A DNA stretch of 64,000 bases, taken from positions 771,921-835,920 of the forward strand of contig JAMXIF010000222.1 of NCBI GenBank assembly GCA_028583685.1, read 5' to 3'. The translations under genes were made by a program, and so were the position numbers. Positions 10,105 through 20,705 of the stretch are shown in pieces. Numbering within the stretch: the first letter of the stretch is position 1; each line of letters opens with the position of its first letter. A model generated the notes under the pieces. It saw only the letters and a program-made list of their open reading frames with translations. It did no database searches and was not told where the DNA came from. The DNA is from Petaurus breviceps papuanus. Lineage: Eukaryota; Chordata; Mammalia; Diprotodontia; Petauridae.

Positions 10105-10320
10105 AGAAAAGTAAAATTTGAGAGTTGGGAGGGAACTCAGATGCCAGGCAGCAGAGCACCTATCTGAAAGGAATCCCAGTGATGAATGACACCTGACAAG
10201 TAGTCACCCAGATTCTAGATGAAGACCTCAAAGAAGGGCTACTATTACCTCCCAGAGTGGCCACTTCTACTTGGCTATAGCTCTAAAGGTTACCAAAATT
10301 TACTGGAGAGGAAGCCTAAA
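10105..10320 (-). mobile_element. CR1/L3-like LINE 3' end
   Basis: 'gagagttgggagggaactcag...gatgaagacctc...ctattacctcccagagtggccacttctacttggctatagctc' is the antisense CR1/L3 3' UTR pattern (gaggtggtgag... / ...tctaattgttaggaa). Similar pieces lie near 30.8, 38.3 and 63.7 kb. Confidence 0.6.
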
Positions 10321-10413
10321 TTTATCTCTTTATTCCCTTTGCTCCTGATTTCACTTTCTAGGGAAAACTTCTAGGTAATTCTTGATAAAATTTCCATTGT
10401 AAATCCTTGAATG

Positions 10414-10577
10414 TGGGGCAGCTAGGTGGTACAGTGAATAGAGCACCAGCCCTGGAGTCAGGAGGATCTGTGTTTAAATCTGATCTCAGACACTTAACAC
10501 GTACTAGCTGTGTGACCTTGGGCAAGTCACTTAATCCCAAATATCCTGCCTTTTCTCCTCCAAAAAGACAAAAATCC
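10414..10577 (+). mobile_element. tRNA-derived SINE, WSINE1-like, full length
   Basis: It has a clean head (GGGGCAGCTAGGTGGTACAG), the body 'gagcaccagccctggagtcagg' and a 'ctgtgtgaccttgggcaagtcactt' segment, and ends in a short A-rich tail. An 11-bp target duplication, ATCCTTGAATG, flanks it at 10403-10413 and 10578-10588. The tidy duplication marks a fairly recent L1-type insertion. Confidence 0.93.
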
Positions 10578-10734
10578 ATCCTTGAATGGGATTACATCCT
10601 CCTCTTCAATCTTCTCTTCTCTTAGATTGATGATCTGTTAGAGTAAAGATCAAAATTGCTAAAAATCTAAAAGAAAAAGTAAAAGGGAGAAAAATCAATA
10701 GGGCTGAATTAGATACTACAAGTACACCCTGAAA

Positions 10735-10915
10735 GAAAATCAATCAATTACCATCTATTAACTGTTTACAACAGGCTAATCACTGGGGATACAAAGCAAA
10801 CCAAAATATAGTTTCTGCCCTCAAGGAGCTTCCATTCCAACGGGGAAGACAATATACAAACAACTGTGTACAAACTAGATATAGATAGGTTAGATTGGGG
10901 GTAATCAGAAGGTAG
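10735..10915 (-). mobile_element. LINE-2 3' end
   Basis: 'aatcactggggatacaaagc', 'tttctgccctcaaggagcttcc' and 'caacggggaagacaatatac' give the antisense L2 3' UTR. Confidence 0.75.
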
Positions 10916-11394
10916 GTCAATCCACCTCAACTGCCATTTCCCCTCAGACAGTCCAGGATCTAGGCTCTAGGAGTAGCAGTGTCCATCCCTCCTCATGACC
11001 CTTGCAGCCATTACTGAGAGGAGCAGCCCTTGTGGAGAGAAGATCTACTGTCCCTCCTACCACCAACTCCAAATGCCTCAAATGAGAATGTAGGAAAAGC
11101 AGGAACTTCCAGGCCACCATTCCATCTTCTAACCTGGCCCCCATAACCCTAATTCAGGAAAGGAAGTAGTTCTGACCCCATACCTTCTCCTGTAACCACT
11201 GCTGTCCTGGCCTTCTCTTTAGCCAGGGTCCTGAAGAAATGAGAAAATAAATTCTCACCACTAAATCCTGGGAATGACAAATAGTTCAATATCAGAAACC
11301 AATATGGTTTTATTAATGGAGCAGGAAAATGCATTAATATCTCTTTTGTTGTTGCAGCCTAAGGACCCTGAGGCCTTTCCATCTCCCATGCAGC

Positions 11395-11525
11395 TAAAAC
11401 ATTTTATATGTGTTCTCTCCCCCATTAGAATGTGATTTCCTTGTGAAAGCATGTTCTGTCTTGCTTTTGTATTTGTGTCCCCAGCATCTGTACATAGTTA
11501 AGTGCTTAATAAACACTTTTTCATT
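11395..11525 (+). mobile_element. LINE-2 3' end
   Basis: 'ttctctcccccattagaatgtgatttccttg', 'ttgtatttgtgtccccagcatctg' and 'aagtgcttaataaacac' are the sense L2 terminus, close to consensus. Confidence 0.8.
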
Positions 11526-11529
11526 CATT

Positions 11530-12090
11530 GATTCATTCATTCAAACTAGTTATTGATGGCAAAAATAGGAGACGGATTTAAGAACAGATATAGGTACTGA
11601 CTACAGTAATTTCATGCAGAAACTTACCTTATGTTAATGAATTCCCATAAGAAGTCCAAAACGGATGAAAGATTGTTATATTTAGTCAGACAACATTTTA
11701 TTTACTTGATAAGTACAAAGACAAGGCTGCCAAGGTCAACTCTGAGTTAAAATACAAACTTTTGTGTAACTGTGTGGAGATGAAAGAAAGATCATGAGAA
11801 GCATCACATCCTAAAACAGAAAAGCAGTTGAGGGCAAAAGCAACTTCAAGATATCCTGCTGAGAGATCATACTGAGCAAAGTCATCTGGAGGATATTTAA
11901 AAGTGAAAATCAAAGAGTGACATTATAGAACACAAACAGAAAAAAATCTACAGGATTTTTAGAACAAGCTTTATTTTCTTTACCATCAAAAACAGTGTAG
12001 TCCCTATATCGGTCCCAAATGTGCTTTCAGATGAAGTAGAAATGGCATTAGAGAAGAAAATCTGAGAAAGCAGATAAGACTATTGATATA
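11530..12090. other. No recognised feature
   Basis: AT-rich and without recognisable repeats or genes. The minus-strand frame at 11698-11913 has no domain. Confidence 0.4.
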
Positions 12091-12094
12091 CAGA

Positions 12095-12360
12095 AGGGAA
12101 GAGCCAAGTGTTTATCAGTGCCTATAGGCACTGGGCTAAGTGCTTTACAGATAGTTTCTTATTTGATACCCACAATAACTCTGACAAACAGGTACTATTT
12201 TTGTCCCCATTTTATAGTTGAGGATACTGAGGCAGACAGAAGTTAAGTGACTTGCCCAAGGTCATGGGATTAGTAAATTTTTATTCCCAGATTTGAACTC
12301 AGGTTTTCCTAACTTCAGACTCAGCATTCTATATGTTTTGCCACCTAGCTGCCTCAAAAG
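12095..12360 (-). mobile_element. CORE-SINE, antisense
   Basis: Reads from the tail 'gggctaagtgctttacagat' through 'ccccattttatagttgagg', 'aagtgacttgcccaaggtcatgg', 'gatttgaactcaggttttccta' to the head 'gccacctagctgcctc'. This is a nearly complete copy. Confidence 0.88.
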
Positions 12361-12529
12361 AGATCCATGCTAGAAGCCGAACAAGGGAGAAGTCATTGAG
12401 GTATTTATTTATTAACCCCATATCTGATGGAGTTGAAGAGATGTGAGTGTGGGGAAAATCTTGGTTTTAGTAATACTGAAAAATCAAGTGAAAGAGTATC
12501 AACAGTTGCTTACCTACAAGAATACTCGG

Positions 12530-12620
12530 TTACACACACAAACACACACACACGTATGTGTGTTTCTGTATGTATCTATATATGCGTGTATATACTCATA
12601 TATATACATATAAATTGTAA
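12530..12620. repeat. Imperfect (CA)n and (TATA)n microsatellite
   Basis: ACAC runs change into mixed TGTA and TATA steps. Low complexity only. Confidence 0.85.
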
Positions 12621-12624
12621 GGAG

Positions 12625-13210
12625 AATCTTCTCCTTGCACGCTGGAGATGTTTTTTATGACTTTGGTAGTAAGTAACAGAAAGGGTGTCACACACAGTGT
12701 TCTAGAATAGACTGTTTTGACCATTATGCATCTAATAGAATGTACAGAGAATACGAGCTCCTGTTGTGCTCATTGTTTATTCATTGAAAAAATAGTTGAT
12801 TCAGGAGAGCAAAACACACCTTCAAGTTTCTCCTCCAACTAGGCATCTGATGGACACATCAAATGATGCAGATGACATTAATTCTTTGGGCGTGCGGATG
12901 ATTTTCCTTGTTGTCTAACATGGCACTAGGCATAAAAAGATGTAACTACTGAAATAACCTTGTTTAATAACCTTTGGATTATCAGTATCAGGAGAGGCAC
13001 AGACTGGAGACATATGTTCCCCAGAAATGTTCACCACTACCATGTAGCAGATATAACATAAAGGCTAGGGAGGTTCTCTATAGGTGACCATCCAGATTTT
13101 TAAAAACATGACAATGTGTTGGTTGAAGCAGATGCCAGGTCATTGGAGAGACTCCCAGATGAGTCTTATAATAGCTAATCAAGCTTATAGGAAAAAAAAG
13201 TGGGTTGATC
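12625..13210. other. No recognised feature
   Basis: Unique-looking sequence with no gene or repeat that I can name. Confidence 0.4.
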
Positions 13211-13214
13211 ACTC

Positions 13215-16200
13215 AATCAAGCAGCATTTATGGAATACCTACTATGTGTCAGGCACTGTGCTAAGCACTGGGGATACAAAAAGAGTCAAAAAACAGTCCC
13301 TGCTTTCAGGAAGGTCCTGATCTAATGTGGGAGACATGCTGCAAACAAATATGTGCTAAGTTACATATGGGTTAAATAGGGGACCATTAAAAGTGGGAAA
13401 ACACAAGAATTAAGAGTCCAAAGAGCTTGTGGGTGTGTATATGGGGGGAGTGATTTTACCTAAATAATTTTTAAAAAGAGAGGTTGGGAACAACTTCCTG
13501 TGGAAGGTGGGATTTTAGTTGACTGAAAGCCAGGGAGGCCAGTGGTCAGAATGGAGGAAGGAGAGCATTCCAGACCTGAGGGCCATCTAGGGAAAATGCC
13601 CAGAGCAGAGAGATTCTGTGTCTTACTCACAGGACAGCCCAGTGTCACTGGATCAAAGGGGATATATTGGGGAGAAAGGTATAAGAAATCTGGAAAAATA
13701 GGAAGGGGCTAGGTTATGAAAAACTGTAAATGGCAAATGGAACATTTTGTATTTGCTCCTGGAGGCAATAGGAATCCACTGGTTTACTGAGCGTGAAGGG
13801 GGTGTGGATCATTTTAGGCAAATCACTTGAGTGACTAAATGAAGAATGAATTGGAGTGAGAAGAGATGTGAGACAGGTAGACTCACCAGCAGCTATTGAA
13901 ATGGTCCAGTTGTGACATGTTAAGAGCTTGCACTAAGGTGGTAGCAGTGTCAGAGGAAAGAAGGCAGTGCCGTATTTGAGAAATGTTGTACAGGTACAGC
14001 TGGAAGGATGTAACAATGATTTGGGGTGAGAAATAGGGAGGCATCCAGGATGACTGCAAGCCTGAGGGACTGGCAGAATGGTGTTGCCCATTAAGTTGCC
14101 TAAAAGGCCTTTGCAGATGCAAGAATGGATTCCAGCAGAGAGATTGGGACTGAAAAGGTAGATTTGAGGAACATCAGCATAGAGATGGTAATTAGATCTA
14201 TGGGAGTTGATTATATAACACGTGAAGTGGTATAGAGAACCAGGATAGAATGTGACATCTAGGTTTAAAGGGAATGATGTGGAGAATGATCCAACAAAGG
14301 AAGCACAGAAGGTGTGGTCAGGCAGATTATAGGAAAATCAGGAGATGGTGTTCCAAACACCTAGAGAGAAGAGAATATCAAGTAGGAGGAAAGGGTCATG
14401 TCAAAGACTGCACAGAGGTCAAGGAGAATGAAAATAGAGAAAAGGCCATTGGATTTGTCAATGAAGAGATCATAAATAACTCTGAGAGCAGTTTTAATGG
14501 AATGGTAGGCAAGAAATCACGTTATAAAGCATCAAAAAGATGAGTGGAGAGAGAGTGGAGCCACCTACATGACATTTTCAAATAGTTTGGCTGCCCAGGG
14601 CATGAGAGCTATAGGACAACAGTTATCAGGGATGGAAGGATCAAGTTAGAGTTTGTCAGGACAGAGGAGACATTGGCATTTTTGCAGGCAGTAGCAAATG
14701 AGCCAGTAGAAAGGGAGAGATTGAAAATTAGTGAAAGAGTAAGGGTGGTAGAAGGAGGCAATCTTTTGGGGGAGATGGGATGGAATGGGATCACTTGATC
14801 AAGTAGAGAGGTTGGCCTTGGTAAGAAGTAGGGCCGCCTCATCATTTGAAATGGGTAGGGGAGGAGATAGTGGCAAAATGTCCCCTGAGAGATAGGAGAT
14901 GAGGAAGATGACAGAAGAGGGCATTCACAGTGAATGGCCTCCCTTTTTTTCTGTAAAATATGAGTCAGTGATCTCAGCTGAAAAAGAGGGTGGAGGGTGA
15001 GACATGGAAGGCTTAAAGGATGAACAGATTTGGAAGAACTATTATGGAGAATGGGGTAGTGAGTTGATAAGGGAGGTATAGTAGGATTGCCTAGCACCAG
15101 TGAGGGCCCAGTTGAGGTCACATTACACAAATTTGTAGTGGATCAAAAAAGAATAGTTGCATGATTTTTTCTATTTTCATTCAGCCACACATGTGTCGGT
15201 GCAAAGGTAAGAAACAGTGGCAGTGATCCAAGCCTAAAGCTTGGCTGGGCATAATTGATTATGGATAAGGACTATGGGGATTCAAGAGAGGAGGACAATG
15301 TAGAGTAGAATTGGTTTATCAGGGTATCAAGACAGGGAGAAGATAATAGAGTGGCTAGTGTAGATGAGATGACCTGGAAGAGAATTGAGGAGTTGAGGGA
15401 TTGGAAGTCACAATGCAGGTTTAGAGTAGGCCTCTTTAAGGGAAGACTGAGGGAGAGGGAGAAAGCCAAGAGATTATGGTTAGATAATGGATTTCAGAAT
15501 CCTTGATTATGGAGGTGGCACATTTCTGGGTGACAGCAAGATGAAAGATGTGACCATCTTTGTGTGGCTGAGGCAGGGCTGAGGAGTCACTCAATAGAGG
15601 CAAGTAGGGACAAGAACTGAGAGGGTATTTGGGGGAGGATCAATATATGTGTTGAAGTCCCCTAGTATGGAGGTAGAAATTAAGGAGGAGAGAAAAAAAT
15701 TTAAGCCGGATATCTAACTTATTGAAGAGACAAAGGGAGGGACCTGAAGATCTGTAGACAATTACTACCAGGATTTTGATTGGGTTTAAGATATGAATAG
15801 CATGGACCTCAAAGGAAGAGGCATTATTGATTGATGAATGAGAGGGGAGAGCCTGGAAGTGGCAATGGGGGGCAAGGAGTGTTCAAACTCCACTGCCTTG
15901 AATAGTGAGTTAAGGAGAGTGAGTGAAGGTGCAGGCAGTGTTGGGAAGGGCGGCCAGGAAGGCTGTGTCATTAAGGGCACACCAGGCTTCAGGAAGAACT
16001 AGTAGAAGGAAGAAAAGGGAGAAGAAGAGATTTAAGATGAAAGGAAGTGTGTTGCCTGTGGAAAAGGCATTCCAGGGGGCCCAGTGGAAGGAAAGATGAA
16101 ACTTTGCAGTAAAAGGATAGAAGGGGAAAAGAATGAGAAGTTGGGAGTGGGAGGTGTGAAATGGGGTTAGGATGAGGATCTGCAGGGGTTCAGCATCTGG

Positions 16201-16260
16201 ACTGTGAAGGCTAGAATCAGGTGTGAGGATGTTCAAATGAGGCCAGGGTGCCACTGCTCA
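13215..16260 (-). mobile_element. LINE-2, long antisense copy (about 3 kb)
   Basis: The element reads right to left. At its 3' end (left) is the terminus 'ttatggaatacctactatgtg...ggcactgtgctaagcactgggg'. Codons at 13470-13650 on the minus strand give a diverged ORF2 C-terminus (SGLECSPS...TTGLPGFQS), corresponding to the L2 'HAWNALP...' region. At 14609-15130 a 173-codon frame holds an L2/CR1-clade reverse-transcriptase segment, IFNLSLSTGSFATACKNANV, where the clade has 'FNLSLSTGSFPTAWKHANV'. Short minus-strand frames up to 16254 probably cover the endonuclease side. Many frame breaks make it inactive. It is 5'-truncated or unrecognisable beyond 16260. Confidence 0.8.
14609..15130 (-). pseudogene. 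L2 ORF2 fragment (reverse transcriptase, N-terminal half)
   Basis: A 173-codon remnant of the L2 polyprotein within the 3-kb copy. The diagnostic stretch lies near its C-terminus (about residues 130-165), just before the usual 'NYRPISLL' motif, which is no longer readable in this frame. L2 ORF2 normally carries an endonuclease and a reverse transcriptase and works in cis on its own RNA. This piece lacks the catalytic YADD region. Confidence 0.7.
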
Positions 16261-16264
16261 ACCT

Positions 16265-16770
16265 TTAAAGACTAAGTGCAGCAGCACAGAGGCGGCCCGA
16301 AGTCAGCGGGATGGTTGCTTTTCTTTGCACTGGAGCTTCTCCACATCCCACTTGGGCTGGCAGCAGGAGGTGGCAGATATCTTCTGCTAGGAGAGATGGA
16401 AGGAGTTTCTTTGAGGTAGATAGAAGATTCCCAGCCCAGACCCACCAGCCTTTCCTCAGGCGGCATGCTGCACCCGACAGAGGACAGAGGTTCAGGGCAC
16501 TGGCAAGCCCCCTGAAGATAAGGCATGCTGGTTGTCTCGATAGTGATTTATTGTTAGCTGGAAAATCTTTGGAACTCACCTGCAAATGGACAATACACTG
16601 GGCAAGAATTCGAGTAGAGGAGAGTGGAGACGTTTCATTTGAGAATAACAAACTTCTTAAAAAAACCCCGAGTTTCTCCCACAAACAATGGCTGAAAACC
16701 AAGAACCTGTCAGTATTGCCGTACAGCTGTAACTCATGGCACACTACAGTCTCTGAAGAATTATAAGTGA
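16265..16770. other. Unique GC-rich block with open frames on both strands
   Basis: A 151-codon plus-strand frame (16311-16766) and a 159-codon minus-strand frame (16265-16744) overlap almost fully, and a third minus-strand frame covers 16272-16526. None resembles a family I know. The block is richer in CpG than its flanks, and the antisense L2 stops at its left edge. It may be a conserved non-coding or exonic element, or a 5' part of the L2 that I do not recognise. Opposing open frames in GC-rich DNA are common by chance. Confidence 0.25.
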
Positions 16771-16839
16771 GTTATCACTCCGAGGGCGATGGAGAGGGGC
16801 ATATTGAGTGGGAGCAAACAGCAGCATGTAATGATTAAA

Positions 16840-17090
16840 CAATCAACCAACAAATGCTCATTAAACTCCTACTAAGTGCCAGGCACTGTAGAAACCACCA
16901 GGGATAAAAAGGTAAAACAATTCTTGCCCTCAAGAAACATACATTCTAAAGAGAGAGACAACATGTACATCTTGAGAATATACAGAACTGATTATATATA
17001 CGTATATACATATATGTATGTGTATGTATATACCCAAACATGCACATATACTTATGTAAATTAAACAAAACATAAAGAAATGAGCTGTGT
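16840..17090 (-). mobile_element. LINE-2 3' end with internal (TA/TG)n
   Basis: 'ctcattaaactcctactaagtgccaggcactg', 'caattcttgccctcaagaaac' and 'gagagacaacatgtac' are antisense L2. An imperfect TATA/TGTA microsatellite (about 16995-17040) sits in the middle. Confidence 0.75.
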
Positions 17091-17284
17091 CAAGAAGTGG
17101 TGAATTCCCCCTCCTTGGTGGGGGGGATGGGAGTAGAAGCTAGGTGTCCACTTATCATTAGAATGGACATTCTTTTCATCTGCAAATCAGCCTAAATGGC
17201 TGCTGGGGCTCCAATTAAACTCTGAAATGCCGTCATTTTGTGCAAATTTCAGGATATTTTGTATCTACTTATTTTGGAATGAGT

Positions 17285-17400
17285 CACACATTTTCTTCTC
17301 CAGTAGACTAAAGTCTTCTTAAAGGCAGCGCCTTTTTTGTTCTTAATTTGTGTCTTTAGCACCTAGGACAGTGCCTTGCCATAGTTGAATTAAAATGACT
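17285..17400 (+). mobile_element. LINE-2 3' end
   Basis: 'ttcttctccagtagactaaag', 'taatttgtgtctttagcacctagg' and 'acagtgccttgcc' follow the sense L2 terminus. Confidence 0.65.
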
Positions 17401-17404
17401 TGAT

Positions 17405-17775
17405 ATGATTCTCTGATTAGTTGTCATTTGTTCTTTCATTGTGGACAACACACTTAACACTTCAAAAATATATCTTCACATCTAAATCTTGAAAAGAACA
17501 AGCCCTTCAAATTTAAACAAATAATGCAAAAATCTATAGAACCACACAAAGTTTCTTGAATTAAATGAGGTCCAACATTCAGAGAGAGGAAAATCCAGCC
17601 AAGAGAGCTATTCATCATTTATATAGAGAATATAGTCTGGTCTCTGGGAGACATGAACTTGAATAAATAATAATGAGACAGGAATGGTCCCAGTACCTCA
17701 ATCCTGCTTCCCTCTAAATATTCTTGGAGCTTTCCCTTGGTTTTACAGGCATGGGGGCTGTGCAGGCCTAGTTCT
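17405..17775. other. No recognised feature
   Basis: AT-rich, with no repeat or gene recognised. Confidence 0.4.
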
Positions 17776-17779
17776 CTTT

Positions 17780-17960
17780 TATAATCATCTGAAGAGAGAT
17801 GATCAGGTCATTAAGATTGATTCTCTGACATTTCACTAATAGCTCCTAAAATTTCCATTGAAATAATTGAGGCTGACATTAGTTCTGCCTGATTTGCATC
17901 TATTTGGGTAATTTTAAGGACTCATTTCTTTCTCATTATTAGTGTTAATAAAACACACAG
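17780..17960. promoter_or_regulatory. Candidate conserved non-coding block (speculative)
   Basis: Unique sequence without recognisable repeat words. It contains CATTAAGATTG, an octamer-like GATTTGCAT near 17890, AATAATTGAGG and several AATTT/ATTAG cores. Its texture resembles deeply conserved enhancers, but this is inference only. Confidence 0.2.
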
Positions 17961-18184
17961 ACCATATTACCCCCTCCCTAATAGAATGAGATAAAAAAAA
18001 ACAAACAAACCAAGCAACCATGATATACAAGCATCGGATTCAGTGACCAGTACATGAGAGGCAGGCAAGGAGCTTAACTTTGTCTTGTGAGCTGAGGCTG
18101 TTCAGGATAGGGACGATTCTGCTCTAACAGGGCAGTTCTGGTGACATCTCAGGGAGGGCCAAATGGCAGAATATACCATAAAAT

Positions 18185-18370
18185 ACTGAGAGCTATAAAG
18201 GGACTTGGGAGGCATCTACACTGGTGCAACCCCCTTATTTTACAGATGAAGAAACTCAAGGTCCAGAGACATTGTCACTTTCCCTAAGTCAAATAGGCAG
18301 TAAATGGAAGAGTAAGGATTTGAACCCAAGTTGTGTGCCTTCAAATCCTCTACACAAACCTTTCTTCTAT
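18185..18370 (-). mobile_element. MIR-type SINE
   Basis: 'gagctataaagggacttggg', 'cttattttacagatgaagaaactc', 'gtcaaataggcagtaaatgg' and 'ggatttgaacccaagttg' mark an antisense MIR-like copy. Confidence 0.7.
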
Positions 18371-18509
18371 GTCTATGGCCTCTTATCTATGTTGTGGAAT
18401 GAAGGGGGTCCAAATCTCATCTCCAAAAGACCTGGGCCCCAGTCTCAGTCATGCTGTGAATTTCACATGGAACAGCATCTGGTCACTTCCTCCGTTTTTC
18501 CTTTTAACG

Positions 18510-18796
18510 GTCTTCCTACCTCCCCACTTTTTTTATGCCTTGCTTCTTTCCACATAGTGTCTGATTCAGTCACCCTTGATTTCTTGCGGTTCTCGCTGCT
18601 TCACCAACAAGGCACTCCATCTCCTGACTCCCTACCTTTTCATTGGTTGATCTTCATGCCTGGAATTCTCTACCTCCTGGTGTCCTAACCTTCCTTCCTG
18701 TTTCAGCTAAAATCTTACATTGTGCAAGAATCTGTTCCCAGTCTATTAATCATAGTGCCTTACTTCTGACATGGTCCACAGATTAGCTTCTGATCT

Positions 18797-18835
<39 letters not shown>

Positions 18836-19225
18836 GTCTCTCTCTGTCTGTTTCTCTCTTCCTCTCTGTCTCTCTCTGTCTCTCTCTGTCTGTCTCTCTC
18901 TTCCTCTCTGTCTCTCTGTGTCTCTGTGTCTCTGTCTCCTCTGTCTCTCTCTCTCTGTCTCTCTCTGTCTGTCTCTTTCTCTCTTCCTCTCTGTCTCTCC
19001 CTCTCTCTGTCTCTCTGTGTCTCTGTCTCTGTCTCTCTCTTCCTCTCTGTCTCTCTCTGTCTCTCTGTTTCTCTCTCTCTCTCTGTTTTGTTTGTACATA
19101 GTTGTTTAATGTTCTCTCTCTCATTAGATCTATGAGAGAAGGGACTATTTTTTCCACCTTTCTTGTATCCCTTGTACTTTAATACTGTTCCTGGTATATG
19201 GTAAGCAATTAATAAATGCTTCTTG
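18510..19225 (+). mobile_element. LINE-2, sense, ORF2 C-terminus and 3' UTR
   Basis: 'cacatagtgtctgattcag', 'aaggcactccatctcctgactcc', 'ttcatgcctggaattctctacctcc' and 'gtttcagctaaaatcttac' give the L2 C-terminal coding end. After a (CT)n expansion it resumes at 'ttgtttgtacatagttg' and ends '...gcaattaataaatgcttc'. The microsatellite therefore grew inside the L2. Confidence 0.8.
18800..19087. repeat. (CT)n / (TCTG)n polypyrimidine tract
   Basis: About 285 bases of CTCT and CTGT steps. All long frames across it (for example 18746-19157 on either strand) encode only R/E or S/L repeats. A tract this long and pure could form triplex DNA. Confidence 0.95.
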
Positions 19226-19261
19226 CCTGGTTTGTTGGATGTCTGGAGGTCATTATCACTT

Positions 19262-19382
19262 CCTTCTCAGAATAAGTTTTCTTATTTGTAAAATGGGGAT
19301 AGTAGCACCTCCATAGAGGGTAAGGATTGAATGAGAAAATGTATACAAAATACTTTGTTAACTTTAAAGGGTTCTATAAATG
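19262..19382 (+). mobile_element. MIR-type SINE 3' part
   Basis: 'ttcttatttgtaaaatggggatagtagcacc' and 'ggattgaatgagaaaatg' are the 3' half of a CORE-SINE. It directly precedes the next SINE. Confidence 0.7.
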
Positions 19383-19392
19383 TGGGGGATTG

Positions 19393-19545
19393 GGGGCAGC
19401 TAGGTGGCTCAGTTAGTAGAGCACTGGCCCTGGAGTCAGGAGGACCTGAGTTCAAATCTGCCTTCAGACATTTAACACAAAAACTAGCCATGTGACCTTG
19501 GTCAAGTCACTTAACCCTAATTGCCCTCCAAAAAGCAAAAAAAAA
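19393..19545 (+). mobile_element. tRNA-derived SINE, WSINE1-like
   Basis: Full-length body from GGGGCAGCTAGGTGGCTCAG to the A-rich tail. Flanks GTGGGGGATTG and GTGGGGAATGG look like a slightly diverged target duplication. Confidence 0.92.
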
Positions 19546-19554
19546 GTGGGGAAT

Positions 19555-19805
19555 GGGATAGGGACTGAATCTGTTATTCCATTGCTATGTAGAACCCCCA
19601 GATGAGGAATCTACCTCTACTAAAACAGGTCAGTAGATTTTCTTCACTATGTAGCCTCGGAGTGCTACCCAGACCACTGAAAATTTAAGTGATCCCTCTA
19701 GGATTAGATCAACCCTAGCAATATCAACAGAGATGAGATTGGAACCCAGATCTTCCTGGTTCTGAGGTCAGCTCACTATGTACTGTGTCCTGCTGCCTCT
19801 TTCAT
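19555..19805 (-). mobile_element. SINE-like repeat, copy 1 of a local pair
   Basis: 'ctgttattccattgctatgtag...cagatgaggaatctacctctac...acaggtcagtag' continues to 'gagattggaacccagatcttcctgg' and 'gtcctgctgcctctt'. The same order recurs at 20455-20705. I believe this is a marsupial CORE-SINE relative with an unusual 3' section but cannot name it. Confidence 0.65.
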
Positions 19806-19844
19806 ATGAACATTACAAAAATCCTCTCTATCCTTTATAAAGAC

Positions 19845-20010
19845 AGTCATATTCTGGAGTAGACAGTGCAGAGGTTAGGCCCATTTCACTGATGAGCAAG
19901 ATGAGGTCCAAGTAGGTGAAAGAGTTTACTCCAAGATCACACAGCATTTAATCCAGGACCAAGGCCAGATTCCAGATGCCAAGGCCTACAAAGTGAATCA
20001 CAGATGGTCC
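19845..20010 (-). mobile_element. MIR-type SINE
   Basis: 'gcccatttcactgatgagcaagatgagg', 'ccaagatcacacagcatttaatcc' and 'gccagattccagatgcc' give a diverged antisense MIR. Confidence 0.6.
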
Positions 20011-20374
20011 CACTACTGGGCTACACTGCTTTCCATCAAACTCTCTTCCCCAGCCCTCATTCCCACAATAAGTGGAATTTCCAATCCAGCTATGGATTGA
20101 ATGTAACCTCCGGCATAACACACTCATCATTCAAAAAGTCGTCTCTTCTCCTTTCTTTTGTTTCAGAGCCTGAAAGCCCGGTTTTCTAAGGAGCCAATTC
20201 CCTCTTATCTTCAATAAGTGTCTTTTCTCAGTAATCCTACTTGATAAAAATCATCACAGTACTTGAAACTAACACTCATCTGAAAGAAAATGGCTGCCTG
20301 GCTTTCTGCACCCCGACTCATGAGGGCTCCCACTTTGAAAGCACTTTCACTGCTCAACTCAATAGAAATTTTGC

Positions 20375-20450
20375 ATTAGTCTATTCTATGCCTAGCATTG
20401 TACTGGGGGTACAATATACTTCAGGGCCAACAATGCATAAACAAAAAAGG
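20375..20450 (-). mobile_element. LINE-2 3' end scrap
   Basis: 'ttctatgcctagcattgtactgggggtac' resembles the antisense L2 terminus. It is short and diverged. Confidence 0.45.
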
Positions 20451-20454
20451 CAAT

Positions 20455-20705
20455 GTAAATGTGTGTGGATAGGGACTGGGCTTTTCATTTCATTGGTATA
20501 AGGAATTCCCAGGTAAGGAAAGGATCTCTACTGATACAGGTTAGCATATCCTCAGGAACATGGAGTTTTAGAGAATTAATTGGGGCACTGAGAGGGGAGT
20601 GAGTTGACCAGGGTCACACAGCTAGTATGTGACATGAATGAGACATGGACTCAGGATTTCCTGCTGCTTAGTCTAGTTACACTGTAACCCATTGTACCAT
20701 ATGGC
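20455..20705 (-). mobile_element. SINE-like repeat, copy 2 of a local pair
   Basis: Shares word order with 19555-19805: 'gggactgggcttttcatttcattgg', 'ggaattcccaggtaagg', 'tctctactgatacaggttagca', then 'gggcactgagaggggagtgag...gggtcacacagctagtatgtg'. The core is MIR-like. Confidence 0.7.

Noticed and set aside
10414-10577. tRNA gene
   Set aside because: The tRNA-like start is the SINE head. No complete cloverleaf or anticodon stem is evident, and the element has an A-rich tail and target duplication.
15910-16254. Minus-strand membrane-like protein (L/F-rich)
   Set aside because: Lies in the 5' part of the antisense L2. The L/F/S bias comes from a purine-rich plus strand.
18746-19157. Several 100-codon frames rich in R/E/T or S/L
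   Set aside because: Products of the (CT)n/(GA)n tract.
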